Shown here: piece by piece, positions 25,510-33,435 of the stretch
How the letters are laid out: each line of letters opens with the position of its first letter
How positions within the stretch are numbered: position 1 is the first letter of the stretch
From: Leucobacter chromiiresistens
GTDB taxonomy: Bacteria > Actinomycetota > Actinomycetes > Actinomycetales > Microbacteriaceae
Assembly (NCBI RefSeq): GCF_900102345.1
Contig: NZ_FNKB01000001.1
Coordinates: 2,108,001-2,172,000 of the forward strand
Reading direction: 5' to 3'
Length of the DNA stretch: 64,000 nucleotides
The notes under the pieces: generated by a model
Databases searched by the model: none
Seen by the model: only the letters and a program-made list of their open reading frames with translations
What the model was told of the DNA's origin: nothing
Position numbers and translations under genes: made by a program

Positions 25510-26373
25510 TCAGCGCACGCGCTGCGCCGAGAACCGGAGATCCGGGTGCGCGTACGCGTCCTGCGCCTCGACGAGCGCGAGCTCCCGCGCGCCGCTCGCG
25601 AAGGTGCGCTGGAGGAGTGCGAATACGCTGGCGGTCGTGCGTTCGAGCGCCTCGGCGCCGCTCCCCGTGCTCCGGAAGTGCGCGGTGAAGAGCGCAGCGG
25701 TCACGTCGCCCGAGCCGTTCACCTTGAACGGGATGCGCGGCGTCTCGATGAGCCAGGCGCCCTCATCGGTCACCGCGAGCATCTCGATGGACTCCTCGGG
25801 GCGCTCCGGCCGATCCACGCTCGTGACGAGCACCGTGGAGGGGCCGTCGGCGCGCACGAGGTCGACGGAGGCGAGCGTCGACTCGAGCGTGTCGGGCGAC
25901 GTGCCCGTCAGGAACCCGAGCTCGAACTGGTTGGGCGTGATGAGGTCCGCCCGCGGCACGACCCGGTCGCGGATGAGGTTCTGCACCTCGGGCGACACAT
26001 GGCACCCGGATCGCGCATTGCCCAGCACCGGATCGCAGGCATAGATCGCGCCGGGGCTCGCCCGCTTCACGCGCGCCACGGCGTCGAGAATCGCGTCGCC
26101 GATGCTGTCGCCGCCCTGGTACCCCGAGAGCACCGCGTCGACGTCGGCCAGGCCGCCCCGCTCCTCGATGCCCGTGACGATCTCGCGAACGTCGTCGCCC
26201 GACATCATCGGGCCGCGCCACGAGCCGTACCCGGTGTGGTTCGAGAACATCACCGTGTAGATCGGCATGACCTCGACGCCGATGCGCTGCAGCGGGAAGA
26301 CCGCAGCGGAGTTGCCCACGTGACCGTACGAGACCGATGACTGGATGGAGAGGATGCGCATGCAGACGATCAT
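25510..26373 (-). CDS. pdxY: Pyridoxal kinase
   Basis: ATP-dependent phosphorylation of pyridoxal in vitamin B6 salvage. The 287-residue ribokinase-fold protein has ILSIQSSVSYGHVGNSAAVFPLQR at the N-terminus, YGSWRGPMM, YACDPVLGN, ITPNQFELGFL and the anion-hole loop FKVNGSGDVTAALF. Start ATG 26373 has GGGGA 8 nt upstream; ATG 26361 is in frame but without a site. The ribosome site lies in the 3' arm of a long hairpin. Convergent with crcB. Confidence 0.94.
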   Translation of the reverse strand: MIVCMRILSIQSSVSYGHVGNSAAVFPLQRIGVEVMPIYTVMFSNHTGYGSWRGPMMSGDDVREIVTGIEERGGLADVDAVLSGYQGGDSIGDAILDAVARVKRASPGAIYACDPVLGNARSGCHVSPEVQNLIRDRVVPRADLITPNQFELGFLTGTSPDTLESTLASVDLVRADGPSTVLVTSVDRPERPEESIEMLAVTDEGAWLIETPRIPFKVNGSGDVTAALFTAHFRSTGSGAEALERTTASVFALLQRTFASGARELALVEAQDAYAHPDLRFSAQRVR

Positions 26374-26380
26374 GCCAGTG

Positions 26381-26419
26381 GTCCCCGCGATGGACCAGTT
26401 ACGGCTTCATCGCGGGGAC
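26381..26419 (-). promoter_or_regulatory. Hairpin enclosing the pdxY ribosome binding site
   Basis: Perfect 12-bp inverted repeat GTCCCCGCGATG / CATCGCGGGGAC with a 15-nt loop, beginning 8 nt upstream of the pdxY ATG. Read on the minus strand, the GGGGA of the ribosome site is in the 3' arm. It could be a terminator of the upstream gene, a translation switch, or an operator. Confidence 0.6.
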
Positions 26420-26437
26420 CACCCGGCGGAGACGCGG

Positions 26438-26923
26438 TCAGAGCTCGGTGGTGCCCGAACGCCCGGGGCCCTCACTGCCCGTGAGCTTCGCCGCCGCGAT
26501 CTTCACGGCCGCTGCGACCTTTCCGCCGGGAATGCCCCAGTACTGCGCCGACTCGCCGTTCACGCGGAGCAGACCGAGGTTCGGATCCTCGAGTCCGCCG
26601 TCGAAGTAGGCCTCGACCTCGCCGTCCCACAGCTCCGCGGCCTTCGCGCGATCGGAGACGAACTCGGCGACGCCCGAGACCGAGAGCCAGCTTCCCGTCT
26701 CGGCGAACGCCAGGTTGACCTGCGGGTTCGCGCGGATGGCATCGGCCTGGTCGCCCTGCAACCCGATGAAGAACCAGACGTCGCCGTCGTCCGTGACCTC
26801 CTGCGGGGTCATCGGGTGCGACACGATCTTCCCGTCGGGAGTCGCCGTCGACAGCATCACGAAGCGCTCCTCGCGCATCACCTTGATCACGGTCTCCGGG
26901 GTCAACTCGGTCGATTCGCTCAT
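26438..26923 (-). CDS. Pyridoxamine 5'-phosphate oxidase-family split-barrel protein (general stress protein 26 type)
   Basis: Probable flavin-binding split-barrel protein of 161 residues. It has VIKVMREERFVMLSTATPDGKIVSHPM, DVWFFIGLQGDQADAIRANPQVNLAF and the C-terminal YWGIPGGKVAAAVKIAAAKLTG, matching the GSP26/Pyridox-oxidase-3 group, which usually bind FMN or F420 and have no proven PNPOx activity. Start has GGAGG. Adjacent to pdxY, but the B6 link is probably accidental. Confidence 0.87.
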   Translation of the reverse strand: MSESTELTPETVIKVMREERFVMLSTATPDGKIVSHPMTPQEVTDDGDVWFFIGLQGDQADAIRANPQVNLAFAETGSWLSVSGVAEFVSDRAKAAELWDGEVEAYFDGGLEDPNLGLLRVNGESAQYWGIPGGKVAAAVKIAAAKLTGSEGPGRSGTTEL

Positions 26924-27110
26924 GTTCGTCCTCCAGTCGATCGTCTGCGCACACGGGTGCGTGCCCAGAAGCAGTCTCGCGCGGCTCCGGGCGGCGCGAA
27001 AGGCCGTTGACACGACGCTCGGGGCCGGTGGCCCGGAGAACGGGGCCGCGGCCCGAGATCGGTAGCGCGGCTGACCGCGAGCACGAGTGCAGCCGCCCGG
27101 CATCGCTCGA
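26924..27110. other. Non-coding part of the pdxY-oxidase intergenic region
   Basis: First third of a 596-bp gap between two minus-strand genes. A plus-strand TTGACA (27007-27012) has no -10 partner. I see no gene here; codon pattern and start sites are absent. Confidence 0.5.
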
Positions 27111-27164
27111 GGGTGAGCAGTTCCGGCGGCTTTCCCGCGGCCGAACCGCCGCGACTGCTCACCC
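27111..27164. repeat. Palindromic unit 1 of a four-unit array
   Basis: 54 nt with perfect 11-bp arms GGGTGAGCAGT and ACTGCTCACCC, and TTCCGGCGG after the left arm. Confidence 0.8.
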
Positions 27165-27192
27165 GAGGCGAGGGCCCGCGGAATCCGCCCGG

Positions 27193-27247
27193 AGGTGAAC
27201 GCTTCCGGCGCCCGTGCCACGGTGCGATCGACGCAAACTGCTCACCC
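27193..27247. repeat. Palindromic unit 2, degenerate left arm
   Basis: 55 nt. The left arm is AGGTGAACGCTTCCGGCG and the right arm GCAAACTGCTCACCC; only the outer GGTGA/TCACC pairs well, but position and orientation match the other units. Confidence 0.7.
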
Positions 27248-27285
27248 GCAGCAGTAGGGGCTCGTGATCGTTCGATGCCGCGCGT

Positions 27286-27340
27286 GGGTGAGCAGTCTCG
27301 GGAGCCGTGGCCGCCTTCCCGTGACTGCAATCGCTCACCC
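27286..27340. repeat. Palindromic unit 3
   Basis: 55 nt with perfect 8-bp arms GGGTGAGC and GCTCACCC; the inner part diverges from the other units. Confidence 0.75.
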
Positions 27341-27376
27341 GCGGGGGAGGGGGGCTCCAGATCGGCCCTTCGATTC

Positions 27377-27439
27377 CCGGGGGTGAGCAGTTCCGGCGAG
27401 CGGAGCAGCCTCCAACCGACCGCAACTGCTCACCCCCGG
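27377..27439. repeat. Palindromic unit 4, longest stem
   Basis: Perfect 16-bp arms CCGGGGGTGAGCAGTT and AACTGCTCACCCCCGG with a 31-nt loop beginning CCGGCG. The core from GGGTG to CACCC is 55 nt as in units 2 and 3. Confidence 0.85.
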
Positions 27440-27513
27440 AAGGAGGCGCCGGGCCGGCGGCGCCGGGCAGCGTCACCCCCGGAAGGAGGCGCCGGGCGGG
27501 CGGCGCCGGCGAC
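27431..27513. repeat. Tandem direct repeat of 43 bp next to the palindrome array
   Basis: CACCCCCGGAAGGAGGCGCC starts at 27431 and again at 27474, each followed by a near-identical GGCGGCGCC-rich tail. The first copy begins within the right arm of palindromic unit 4. The GGCGCC pairs could act as terminators for the minus- or plus-strand reading. Confidence 0.75.
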
Positions 27514-27519
27514 TTCGAA

Positions 27520-28890
27520 TCAGATCGCGCGGTCGGGGGTGAGGATGCCGTTCGGGTCGAGCGCGTTCTTGATCGCGCGCTGCACGTCGAGCGAGACCGG
27601 GTCGAGCTGCCAGGCGAGCTCGTGGCGCTTCACGGACCCGATGCCGTGCTCGCCCGAGATGGTGCCCCCGAGCGAGAGCGCGAGGCGGGTGATGTCGTCG
27701 ATCACGGCGTCGGCCTCGCGGATCCCCTCGGGAGTGTCGGGGGATTCGACCGTGCTGTGGAGGTTCCCGTCGCCCGCGTGCGCGACGGTCGAGACGCGCT
27801 TGCCGTGCTGCGCCGAGATCTGCGCGATTCCGTGGAAGACCTCGGCGAGCGCCGCGACGGGCACACCGACGTCGCACGAGATCTTCAACCCGCGCGCGTT
27901 GAGCGCCGGGTTCGAGAGGCGGCGCGCTTCGAGGAGCGCGTCGGTCTCCGAGATCTCGGTGTCGTCGGCTCCGAGTTCGCGGCAGAGCGCCGTGATGGTC
28001 TCGGCCTGCACCTGCGCATCCCAGCCGACGGTCTGCCCGACGAGCATGGCCCCGGCCGGCGCCGTCAACCCGCTCGGGTGGAACGACTCGATGATCTCGA
28101 CGCTCAGGGAGTCCATCAGCTCCAGCACCTCCGGGCGCACGGCGCTGTTGACGATCGCGGTGACCGCTCGCCCCGCATCCTCGAGCTCCGGGAAACTCGC
28201 GCGGAAGGTGCGCGGCGAGCCGGGCGGCACGGGCTTGAGCCGGACGGTGGCCTCGGTGATCACGCCGAGCGTGCCCTCCGAGCCGACGAAGAGGCGCGTG
28301 AGGTCGTACCCCACGACGTTCTTCCGGGTGCGCGCGCCGGTGCGCATCACGCGGCCGTCGGCGAGCACCACCTCGAGCGCCGACACGGCATCGCTGGTGA
28401 CGCCGTGCGCGACGCAGCGCAGTCCGCCGGCGTTCGTCGCGATGTTGCCGCCGACCGTGCTCATCCGCGCGCTCGCCGGGTCGGGTGGGAAGAAGAGGCC
28501 GTGGCGACGAGCCGCAGCATCGAGGTCTGCGGTGATCACGCCGGGCTGCACCGTTGCGAGCCGGTTGGCGACGTCGATGTCGAGGATCGCGGTCATGCGA
28601 TCCACCGACACGACGAGGCCGCCCGGGTACGCCATCGCGCCTCCTGCGAGCCCGGTGCCCGCACCGCGCACGCTCACCCGCACCCCGAAGCGGTCGGCCC
28701 AGGCGAGGGCGGCCGAGACGTCGGCTGTCGATTCGGCGAGCACCACCGCGAGCGGAGCCCCGTCGTCGACGGCCCGCGACGTGTCGCGCGCGTAGGGCGC
28801 GATGAGGTCGGGATCGCGGAGGAGTCGCGGCCCGAGGGCGGACTCCAGCGCCGAGAGATCCGGGTGCGGTGCGGTGCGGGTGTCGGTCAC
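27520..28890 (-). CDS. FAD-linked oxidase (GlcD / D-lactate dehydrogenase-like)
   Basis: Probable flavin dehydrogenase for a 2-hydroxy acid such as glycolate or D-lactate. The 456-residue protein has a PCMH FAD domain (SVRGAGTGLAGGAMAYPGG, MSTVGGNIATNAGGLRCVAHG, GYDLTRLFVGSEGTLGVITEA) and a C-terminal oxidase domain ending in STVAHAGDGNLHSTV, GGTISGEHGIGSVKR. GTG 28890 is chosen from the strong AAGGAGG site. No GlcE/GlcF partner is present, so it is likely a single-subunit enzyme. Substrate is inference. Confidence 0.9.
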   Translation of the reverse strand: MTDTRTAPHPDLSALESALGPRLLRDPDLIAPYARDTSRAVDDGAPLAVVLAESTADVSAALAWADRFGVRVSVRGAGTGLAGGAMAYPGGLVVSVDRMTAILDIDVANRLATVQPGVITADLDAAARRHGLFFPPDPASARMSTVGGNIATNAGGLRCVAHGVTSDAVSALEVVLADGRVMRTGARTRKNVVGYDLTRLFVGSEGTLGVITEATVRLKPVPPGSPRTFRASFPELEDAGRAVTAIVNSAVRPEVLELMDSLSVEIIESFHPSGLTAPAGAMLVGQTVGWDAQVQAETITALCRELGADDTEISETDALLEARRLSNPALNARGLKISCDVGVPVAALAEVFHGIAQISAQHGKRVSTVAHAGDGNLHSTVESPDTPEGIREADAVIDDITRLALSLGGTISGEHGIGSVKRHELAWQLDPVSLDVQRAIKNALDPNGILTPDRAI

Positions 28891-28949
28891 GTGCGCCTCC
28901 TTGCGTTCGGGAACCAGCGTAGCGGCGACGGGACGCGCCGCGTGAGAGG

Positions 28950-29906
28950 ATGAACGGCATGATCGGAACGAGCGGGGCGGGGCGGTACGCTCCGAGCCCG
29001 TCGGGCGACCTCCACGTCGGCAATCTGCGCACGGCGCTGCTCGCCTGGTGCTTCGCCCGCGCGAGCGGCCGCCGGTTCGTCGTGCGCGTCGAGGATCTCG
29101 ATCGCGCCCGAGACTCCGGGGCGGCGTCTCGGCAGCTGGACGACCTGGCGCGTCTCGGCATCGACTGGGACGGCGCCCCGGTGCTGCAGTCGGAGCTCGG
29201 CGCCGCGCACGAGGCGGTGATCGGCGGGCTGCGCGATGCCGGCCTCGTCTACGAGTGCACGTGCACGCGCGCCGATATTCTCGCGGCGCCGAGCGCTCCG
29301 CATGCGCCGCCCGGCGCGTATCCCGGAACGTGCCGCGACCGGAGCGACGCGGAGCGAGCGCGAGAACGGGAGCGCATCGCTCCGCGACGGCCCGCTCTGC
29401 GGCTGCGCGTGCCGGCGGGCACGGTCGCTCCGCGATTCGCCGATGCGCTGCTCGGCGAGGTGACCGGCGACATCGACGACTTCGTGCTGCGCCGGGGCGA
29501 CGGCACGGTCGCGTACAACCTCGCCGTCGTCGTCGACGACGCCTCGATGGGGGTGGATCAGATCGTGCGGGGCGACGATCTCGCCTCATCGACCCCGAGG
29601 CACATCCTCCTGCAGCGGCTGCTGGGGCTGCCGTCGCCGCCGGAGGTCGTCTACGCGCACGTGCCCCTGGTGCTCGGCGCTACGGGAGCCCGTCTGGCGA
29701 AGCGCGACGGTGCGGTCACGCTCGCCGATCTGCGCGCCGACGGCATCGATGCTGCCGCGGTGCTGGGCGCGCTCGCGCGATCGCTGGGGCTCGCCGCCCC
29801 CGGGGAGCGCGTCTCCGCGGCCGAGCTCGTCGCGCGCTTCGACCCCGCAGCCCTGCCGAGGTCGCCGTGGACGTGGCCGGTGGCGGAGCGGCTCGCCGCT
29901 CCGTGA
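28950..29906 (+). CDS. gluQ: Glutamyl-Q tRNA(Asp) synthetase
   Basis: Attaches glutamate to queuosine in the tRNA(Asp) anticodon. The 318-residue protein is a truncated GluRS: class I HIGH-type motif GDLHVGNLRTAL, KMSKS-type motif RLAKRDG, the Cys-rich YECTCTRADIL insert with CRD further on, and no anticodon-binding domain. ATG 28950 or ATG 28959 could be the start. No queuosine synthesis genes are in the window. Confidence 0.92.
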   Translation: MNGMIGTSGAGRYAPSPSGDLHVGNLRTALLAWCFARASGRRFVVRVEDLDRARDSGAASRQLDDLARLGIDWDGAPVLQSELGAAHEAVIGGLRDAGLVYECTCTRADILAAPSAPHAPPGAYPGTCRDRSDAERARERERIAPRRPALRLRVPAGTVAPRFADALLGEVTGDIDDFVLRRGDGTVAYNLAVVVDDASMGVDQIVRGDDLASSTPRHILLQRLLGLPSPPEVVYAHVPLVLGATGARLAKRDGAVTLADLRADGIDAAAVLGALARSLGLAAPGERVSAAELVARFDPAALPRSPWTWPVAERLAAP

Positions 29907-29914
29907 GCGAACGG

Positions 29915-30259
29915 CTACTTCTTCAGCGCCTTCACGATGCGCGCCAGCGCGCGGCCGGCGACCCACACGAAGGGGGTGCCGACGGCGAGCAGCGCGATGA
30001 TGTTCGGCTCGAACCGCGTCGTGCCCTCGCGGGTGATGTACGAGCCGACCGGGATGGAGAATCCGCCGCCGCCTCCGCCGGAGCCCTCGCCCTGAGCGGC
30101 GCCCTCGCCGCCGCCCGCGCCCTCGCCGGCGCCGAAGCCGTATGCGGTGTACGCCACGGGGATGAGGGTCGTGCCGTCGACCTCGACGGGATCGCCGTAC
30201 GCGGAGTGCACGCCGACCTCGACCAGGGTATCTGCGATCTGCTTCGTGAGGTGAGTCAT
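29915..30259 (-). CDS. GerW/YtfJ-family protein
   Basis: A 114-residue protein with the family pattern: an N-terminal helix-turn part (TLVEVGVHSAYGDPVEVDGTTLIPVAYTAYGFGAG), a Gly-rich loop containing GEGSGGGGGGFSIPVG, then FEPNIIALLAVG and a hydrophobic C-terminus. GerW is named for spore germination in Bacillus, but the family is broad in non-sporulating actinobacteria and its role there is unknown. TAGGGT on the minus strand (30272-30267) is 7 nt from the ATG, so leaderless. Convergent with gluQ, 8 nt apart. Confidence 0.83.
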   Translation of the reverse strand: MTHLTKQIADTLVEVGVHSAYGDPVEVDGTTLIPVAYTAYGFGAGEGAGGGEGAAQGEGSGGGGGGFSIPVGSYITREGTTRFEPNIIALLAVGTPFVWVAGRALARIVKALKK

Positions 30260-30282
30260 GCGCCCCACCCTACTCGTTCGGT

Positions 30283-31110
30283 CTAGTCTTCGGCAGCCCC
30301 GTGACGCGAGGCGCGCAGGGCGGCGGCGACCGGTCGCTTCGCCTCGATGTGGTCGCCCGACGACACGTGCTTGATGCGGCGGATGACCCACGGCACGAAG
30401 TGCTCGCGGGCCCACACCACGTCTTCGCGGCGCGCCTCGCGCCAGCTCCGCTCCGGCAGGTCGGGCACGTCGAGCGGCGCGAGCTCGTGCGGCACGCCGA
30501 GGGCGGCGAGCGCAGCGCGAGCGATCGTATGGTGGCCGAGCGCATTCAGGTGCAGGCGATCCCCGGCCCAGTAGCGGCTGTCGTGCAGCTCGTCGAGCGC
30601 CCACTGGTCGACCACGATGCAGTCGTGGCGCTGCGCGACCTTGCGCACGTTCTCGTTGTAGATGGCCACCTTGCCGCGGATGGAGCGGAAGACCGGCTGG
30701 AACGCGGTGTCGACGCCGGTGAACAGCATGATGGTGGCGCCGCCCGCGCTCAGCCGCTCGACGATGCGCTCGAGCTTCGCCGCGACCTCATCGGGGTCGG
30801 TGCCGGGGCGGATCACGTCGTTGCCGCCCGCGCACACGCTGATCAGGTCTGGCCGCAGGTCGAGCGCGGCCTCCACCTGCGTGTCGGCGATCTGCTGGAT
30901 GAGCTTGCCGCGCACGGCGAGGTTCGCGTAGGCGAAGTCTTCGTCGAATCCGCTGAGCACCTCCGCGAAGCGGTCCGCCCAGCCGCGCAGCCCGCCGGGG
31001 CTGTCGGGATCGGGATCGCCCACGCCCTCGGTGAAGGAATCGCCGAGGGCGACGAAACGCGACCACGGAAGTTCGACGCGCTCCTGCTGAGCGCTGCCAT
31101 CCTGTGCCAT
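30283..31110 (-). CDS. SGNH/GDSL-family hydrolase
   Basis: Probable serine esterase of 275 residues. Block I FVALGDSFTEGVGD, block III CAGGNDVIRPG and block V DRLHLNALGHH supply the Ser, Gly, Asn and Asp-His catalytic residues. No signal peptide, so it is probably cytoplasmic. The C-terminus REHFVPWVIRRIKHVSSGD resembles the actinobacterial subgroup. Ribosome site AGAGGTAGG. Divergent from the helicase. Confidence 0.92.
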   Translation of the reverse strand: MAQDGSAQQERVELPWSRFVALGDSFTEGVGDPDPDSPGGLRGWADRFAEVLSGFDEDFAYANLAVRGKLIQQIADTQVEAALDLRPDLISVCAGGNDVIRPGTDPDEVAAKLERIVERLSAGGATIMLFTGVDTAFQPVFRSIRGKVAIYNENVRKVAQRHDCIVVDQWALDELHDSRYWAGDRLHLNALGHHTIARAALAALGVPHELAPLDVPDLPERSWREARREDVVWAREHFVPWVIRRIKHVSSGDHIEAKRPVAAALRASRHGAAED

Positions 31111-31189
31111 TGCCTACCTCTGAGTGTGTCGGGGTGCGGGGGAGCCGAGTGCGGGCCTCGACGAAGACGCAGCGCTCGGCATACAGCGA

Positions 31190-31195
31190 TAGTCT
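31190..31195 (+). promoter_or_regulatory. Leaderless-type -10 of the DEAH helicase gene
   Basis: TAGTCT, 8 nt before the GTG at 31204. Confidence 0.4.
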
Positions 31196-31203
31196 AGAAC
31201 GTC

Positions 31204-33015
31204 GTGACAGATTCGGACCTGGGCCTCCACCTTCCTGGGACGAGTGCAGCCGAGCACCTGCCGCCCGCCTATCCCGAGCGGGCCGCGCACGGCACTGCGG
31301 GCACGCTGCGCGCCTGGCAGGAGGAGGCCATCAGACGCTACCTCGACACGGCTCCTCGGGACTTCCTCGCATCGGCCACGCCCGGCGCCGGGAAGACGAC
31401 GTTCGCGCTCAGGCTCGCCGCGATCCTGCGCTCCAATCACACCGTGCGGCAGATCGTCGTCGTCGCCCCCACCGAGCACCTGAAGACGCAGTGGGCCGAC
31501 GCGGCGGCCCGTGCGGGCATCCGCCTGAACCCGCACTACTCGAACAGCGACGGGCTCGCGTACGGGCGGCACTTCCACGGCGTAGCGGTGACGTACGCCC
31601 AGGTCGCGATGAAGCCGGTGCAGCACCGGCTGCTGACCGAGCACGAGGACACGCTCGTGATCATGGACGAGGTGCACCACGGCGGCGACGCGCTCAGCTG
31701 GGGCGATGCGATCCGGGAGGCGTACGGCAACGCGCGGCGCCGGCTGTCGCTGACCGGAACCCCGTTCCGCTCCGACGACGCGCCGATCCCCTTCGTGCAG
31801 TACGCGCCGCAGGGCGACGGCTCGCGACTCTCGCTGACCGACTACGACTACGGCTACGGGCGGGCGCTCGCCGACGGCATCGTGCGGCCGGTGATCTTCA
31901 TGGTCTACGCGGGCAAGATGCGCTGGCAAACGTCGGCCGGCGAGGAGATGGAGGCGGCGCTCGGCGAGGGCAACACGAAGGACGTGACGTCGCAGGCGTG
32001 GCGCACCGCCCTCGACCCCGCGGGGGATTGGATCGGCAAGGTGCTGCGCGCCGCGGATCGCCGCCTGACCGAGGTGCGCCAGCAGGTGCCCGACGCGGGC
32101 GGCCTCGTCATCGCCACGGATCACGCCTCGGCGCGGTCGTACGCCGCGCAGCTGCAGGAGATCACGGGCGAGGAGGTCTCGCTGATCCTGTCGGACGACG
32201 CGGGCGCTTCGGAGAAGATCGACGGGTTCTCGCGCGGGGAGCAGCGGTGGATGGTGGCGGTGCGCATGGTGTCGGAGGGCGTCGACGTGCCGCGGCTCTC
32301 CGTCGGCGTGTACGCGACGAGCTCGTCGACGCCGCTCTTCTTCGCGCAGGCGATCGGACGCTTCGTGCGGTCGCGGCGTCGGGGCGAGGTGGCGTCGGTG
32401 TTCATCCCGAACGTCCCCGCGCTCATGCAGCTGGCCTCCGAGCTCGAGAAGGAGCGCAACCACGTGCTCGAGGGGCCGAAGAGCGCCGAGGAGATGTGGG
32501 ACGCCGAGGCGGCGCTCATGGCCGAGGCCGAGCGCGGGGATCAGGCGTCATCCGAGCTCGTCGAAGGGGAGACCTTCTCGTATCAGGCGCTCGCCTCGGA
32601 TGCGCACTTCGACCGCGCCGTGTTCGACGGGGCGGAGTTCGGCGGGTACGCCGAGGTCGAGACGGAGGAGGAGCTCGACTTCCTCGGATTCCCCGGGCTG
32701 CTCGAGCCGCAAGAGGTGCGGGCCCTGCTGCAGCAGCGGCAGGCCAAGCAGGCCCGTCGCAGCGCGGGGCGGCAGGGAATTCTGGAGCACGCTCCCGAGA
32801 AGTCCGAACACCCGGAGGCCCTGCACCGCACCCTCGGCGAGCAGCGCAAGCTGCTCAGCTCCCTCGTCGGCATGTACGCGAAGGTCTCGGGCGAGGCCCA
32901 CAAGGACATCCACACGGAGCTCCGCCGCGTCTGCGGCGGGCCAGCCGTGGCGCAGGCCTCGGTGACGCAGCTGCAGAAGCGGATCGAGCTGCTGCGGCGG
33001 CGCCTCCGCCCGTGA
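31204..33015 (+). CDS. DEAD/DEAH-box helicase
   Basis: Superfamily 2 helicase of 603 residues, related to RadD/type III res-subunit-like proteins. Walker A SATPGAGKTTFALRLA at about 58, DEVH box IMDEVHHGG at about 155, motif III SLTGTPFR, and motifs V-VI MVSEGVDVPRLSVGVYATSS and FFAQAIGRFVRSRR. The C-terminal 200 residues (from about 430) are a helical, charged region with FPGLLEPQEVRALLQQRQAKQARR. A DNA repair role is plausible, not shown. GTG start, leaderless. Confidence 0.9.
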   Translation: MTDSDLGLHLPGTSAAEHLPPAYPERAAHGTAGTLRAWQEEAIRRYLDTAPRDFLASATPGAGKTTFALRLAAILRSNHTVRQIVVVAPTEHLKTQWADAAARAGIRLNPHYSNSDGLAYGRHFHGVAVTYAQVAMKPVQHRLLTEHEDTLVIMDEVHHGGDALSWGDAIREAYGNARRRLSLTGTPFRSDDAPIPFVQYAPQGDGSRLSLTDYDYGYGRALADGIVRPVIFMVYAGKMRWQTSAGEEMEAALGEGNTKDVTSQAWRTALDPAGDWIGKVLRAADRRLTEVRQQVPDAGGLVIATDHASARSYAAQLQEITGEEVSLILSDDAGASEKIDGFSRGEQRWMVAVRMVSEGVDVPRLSVGVYATSSSTPLFFAQAIGRFVRSRRRGEVASVFIPNVPALMQLASELEKERNHVLEGPKSAEEMWDAEAALMAEAERGDQASSELVEGETFSYQALASDAHFDRAVFDGAEFGGYAEVETEEELDFLGFPGLLEPQEVRALLQQRQAKQARRSAGRQGILEHAPEKSEHPEALHRTLGEQRKLLSSLVGMYAKVSGEAHKDIHTELRRVCGGPAVAQASVTQLQKRIELLRRRLRP

Positions 33016-33066
33016 TCGGCGGCGCCAGCCTGTGATCGACCTCGCCCCGCCCGTGATCGGCGGCGT
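33007..33066. repeat. Three degenerate 20-bp tandem copies across the helicase stop codon
   Basis: GTGATCG occurs at 33012, 33032 and 33053, each in a similar GC-rich context (CCCGTGATCGGCGGCG in copies 1 and 3). The stop codon TGA is within copy 1 and is repeated in each copy. Confidence 0.65.
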
Positions 33067-33199
33067 TCGAGCCGGGAAACGCGGGCGTCGGCACCCCGTG
33101 CCGAGGCGCGACGCGCGCGAGATCCCGGGCCGATTCGAACGGGGCTCGAAATCCGTGCTAAGTTATCTTCTGTTCGGCCGATGAAGGTGCGGATCGTTC

Positions 33200-33284
33200 G
33201 CGCGGGTGGCGGAATGGCAGACGCGCTAGCTTGAGGTGCTAGTGCCCGTATTAGGGCGTGGGGGTTCAAGTCCCCCTCCGCGCA
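33200..33284 (+). tRNA. tRNA-Leu (anticodon GAG)
   Basis: Acceptor arms GCGCGGG and TCCGCGC, discriminator A, no encoded CCA. Anticodon stem CTAGC/GCTAG encloses TTGAGGT, anticodon GAG. Long variable arm TGCCCGTATTAGGGCG, T-arm GGGGGTTCAAGTCCCCC. A -10-like TAAGTT lies at 33159-33164. Confidence 0.94.
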
Positions 33285-33292
33285 CGTGAACG

Positions 33293-33326
33293 AAAGAGGC
33301 TCTCCACTATGGAGGGCCTCTTTTGC
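33293..33326 (+). terminator. Terminator after tRNA-Leu(GAG)
   Basis: AAAGAGGCTCTCC pairs with GGAGGGCCTCTTT (one wobble) around ACTAT, ending in TTTT. Confidence 0.85.
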
Positions 33327-33423
33327 ATTCCGGCCGCCCCATCGCATTCGGCACGCGGAGCCGCACGGGGAGGACCGTTCGGGGCTCGTTCGCGGGAGAG
33401 TGCGCCTGTCGATGCGCTCCGGC

Positions 33424-33429
33424 TACGCT
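33424..33429 (+). promoter_or_regulatory. Leaderless-type -10 of the M20 peptidase gene
   Basis: TACGCT, 6 nt (GGGATC) before ATG 33436. Confidence 0.5.
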
Positions 33430-33435
33430 GGGATC

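Noticed and set aside
27007..27012. TTGACA as a promoter
   Set aside because: No TANNNT element lies 15-19 nt downstream.
27106..27513. CRISPR array
   Set aside because: The recurring units are imperfect palindromes with variable insides, not direct repeats separated by unique spacers, and no cas gene is near.
27113..28795. A protein of about 560 residues reading through the palindrome array
   Set aside because: It crosses all four palindromes and runs antisense to the well-supported GlcD-like gene; Arg/Ser/Pro-rich with no family.
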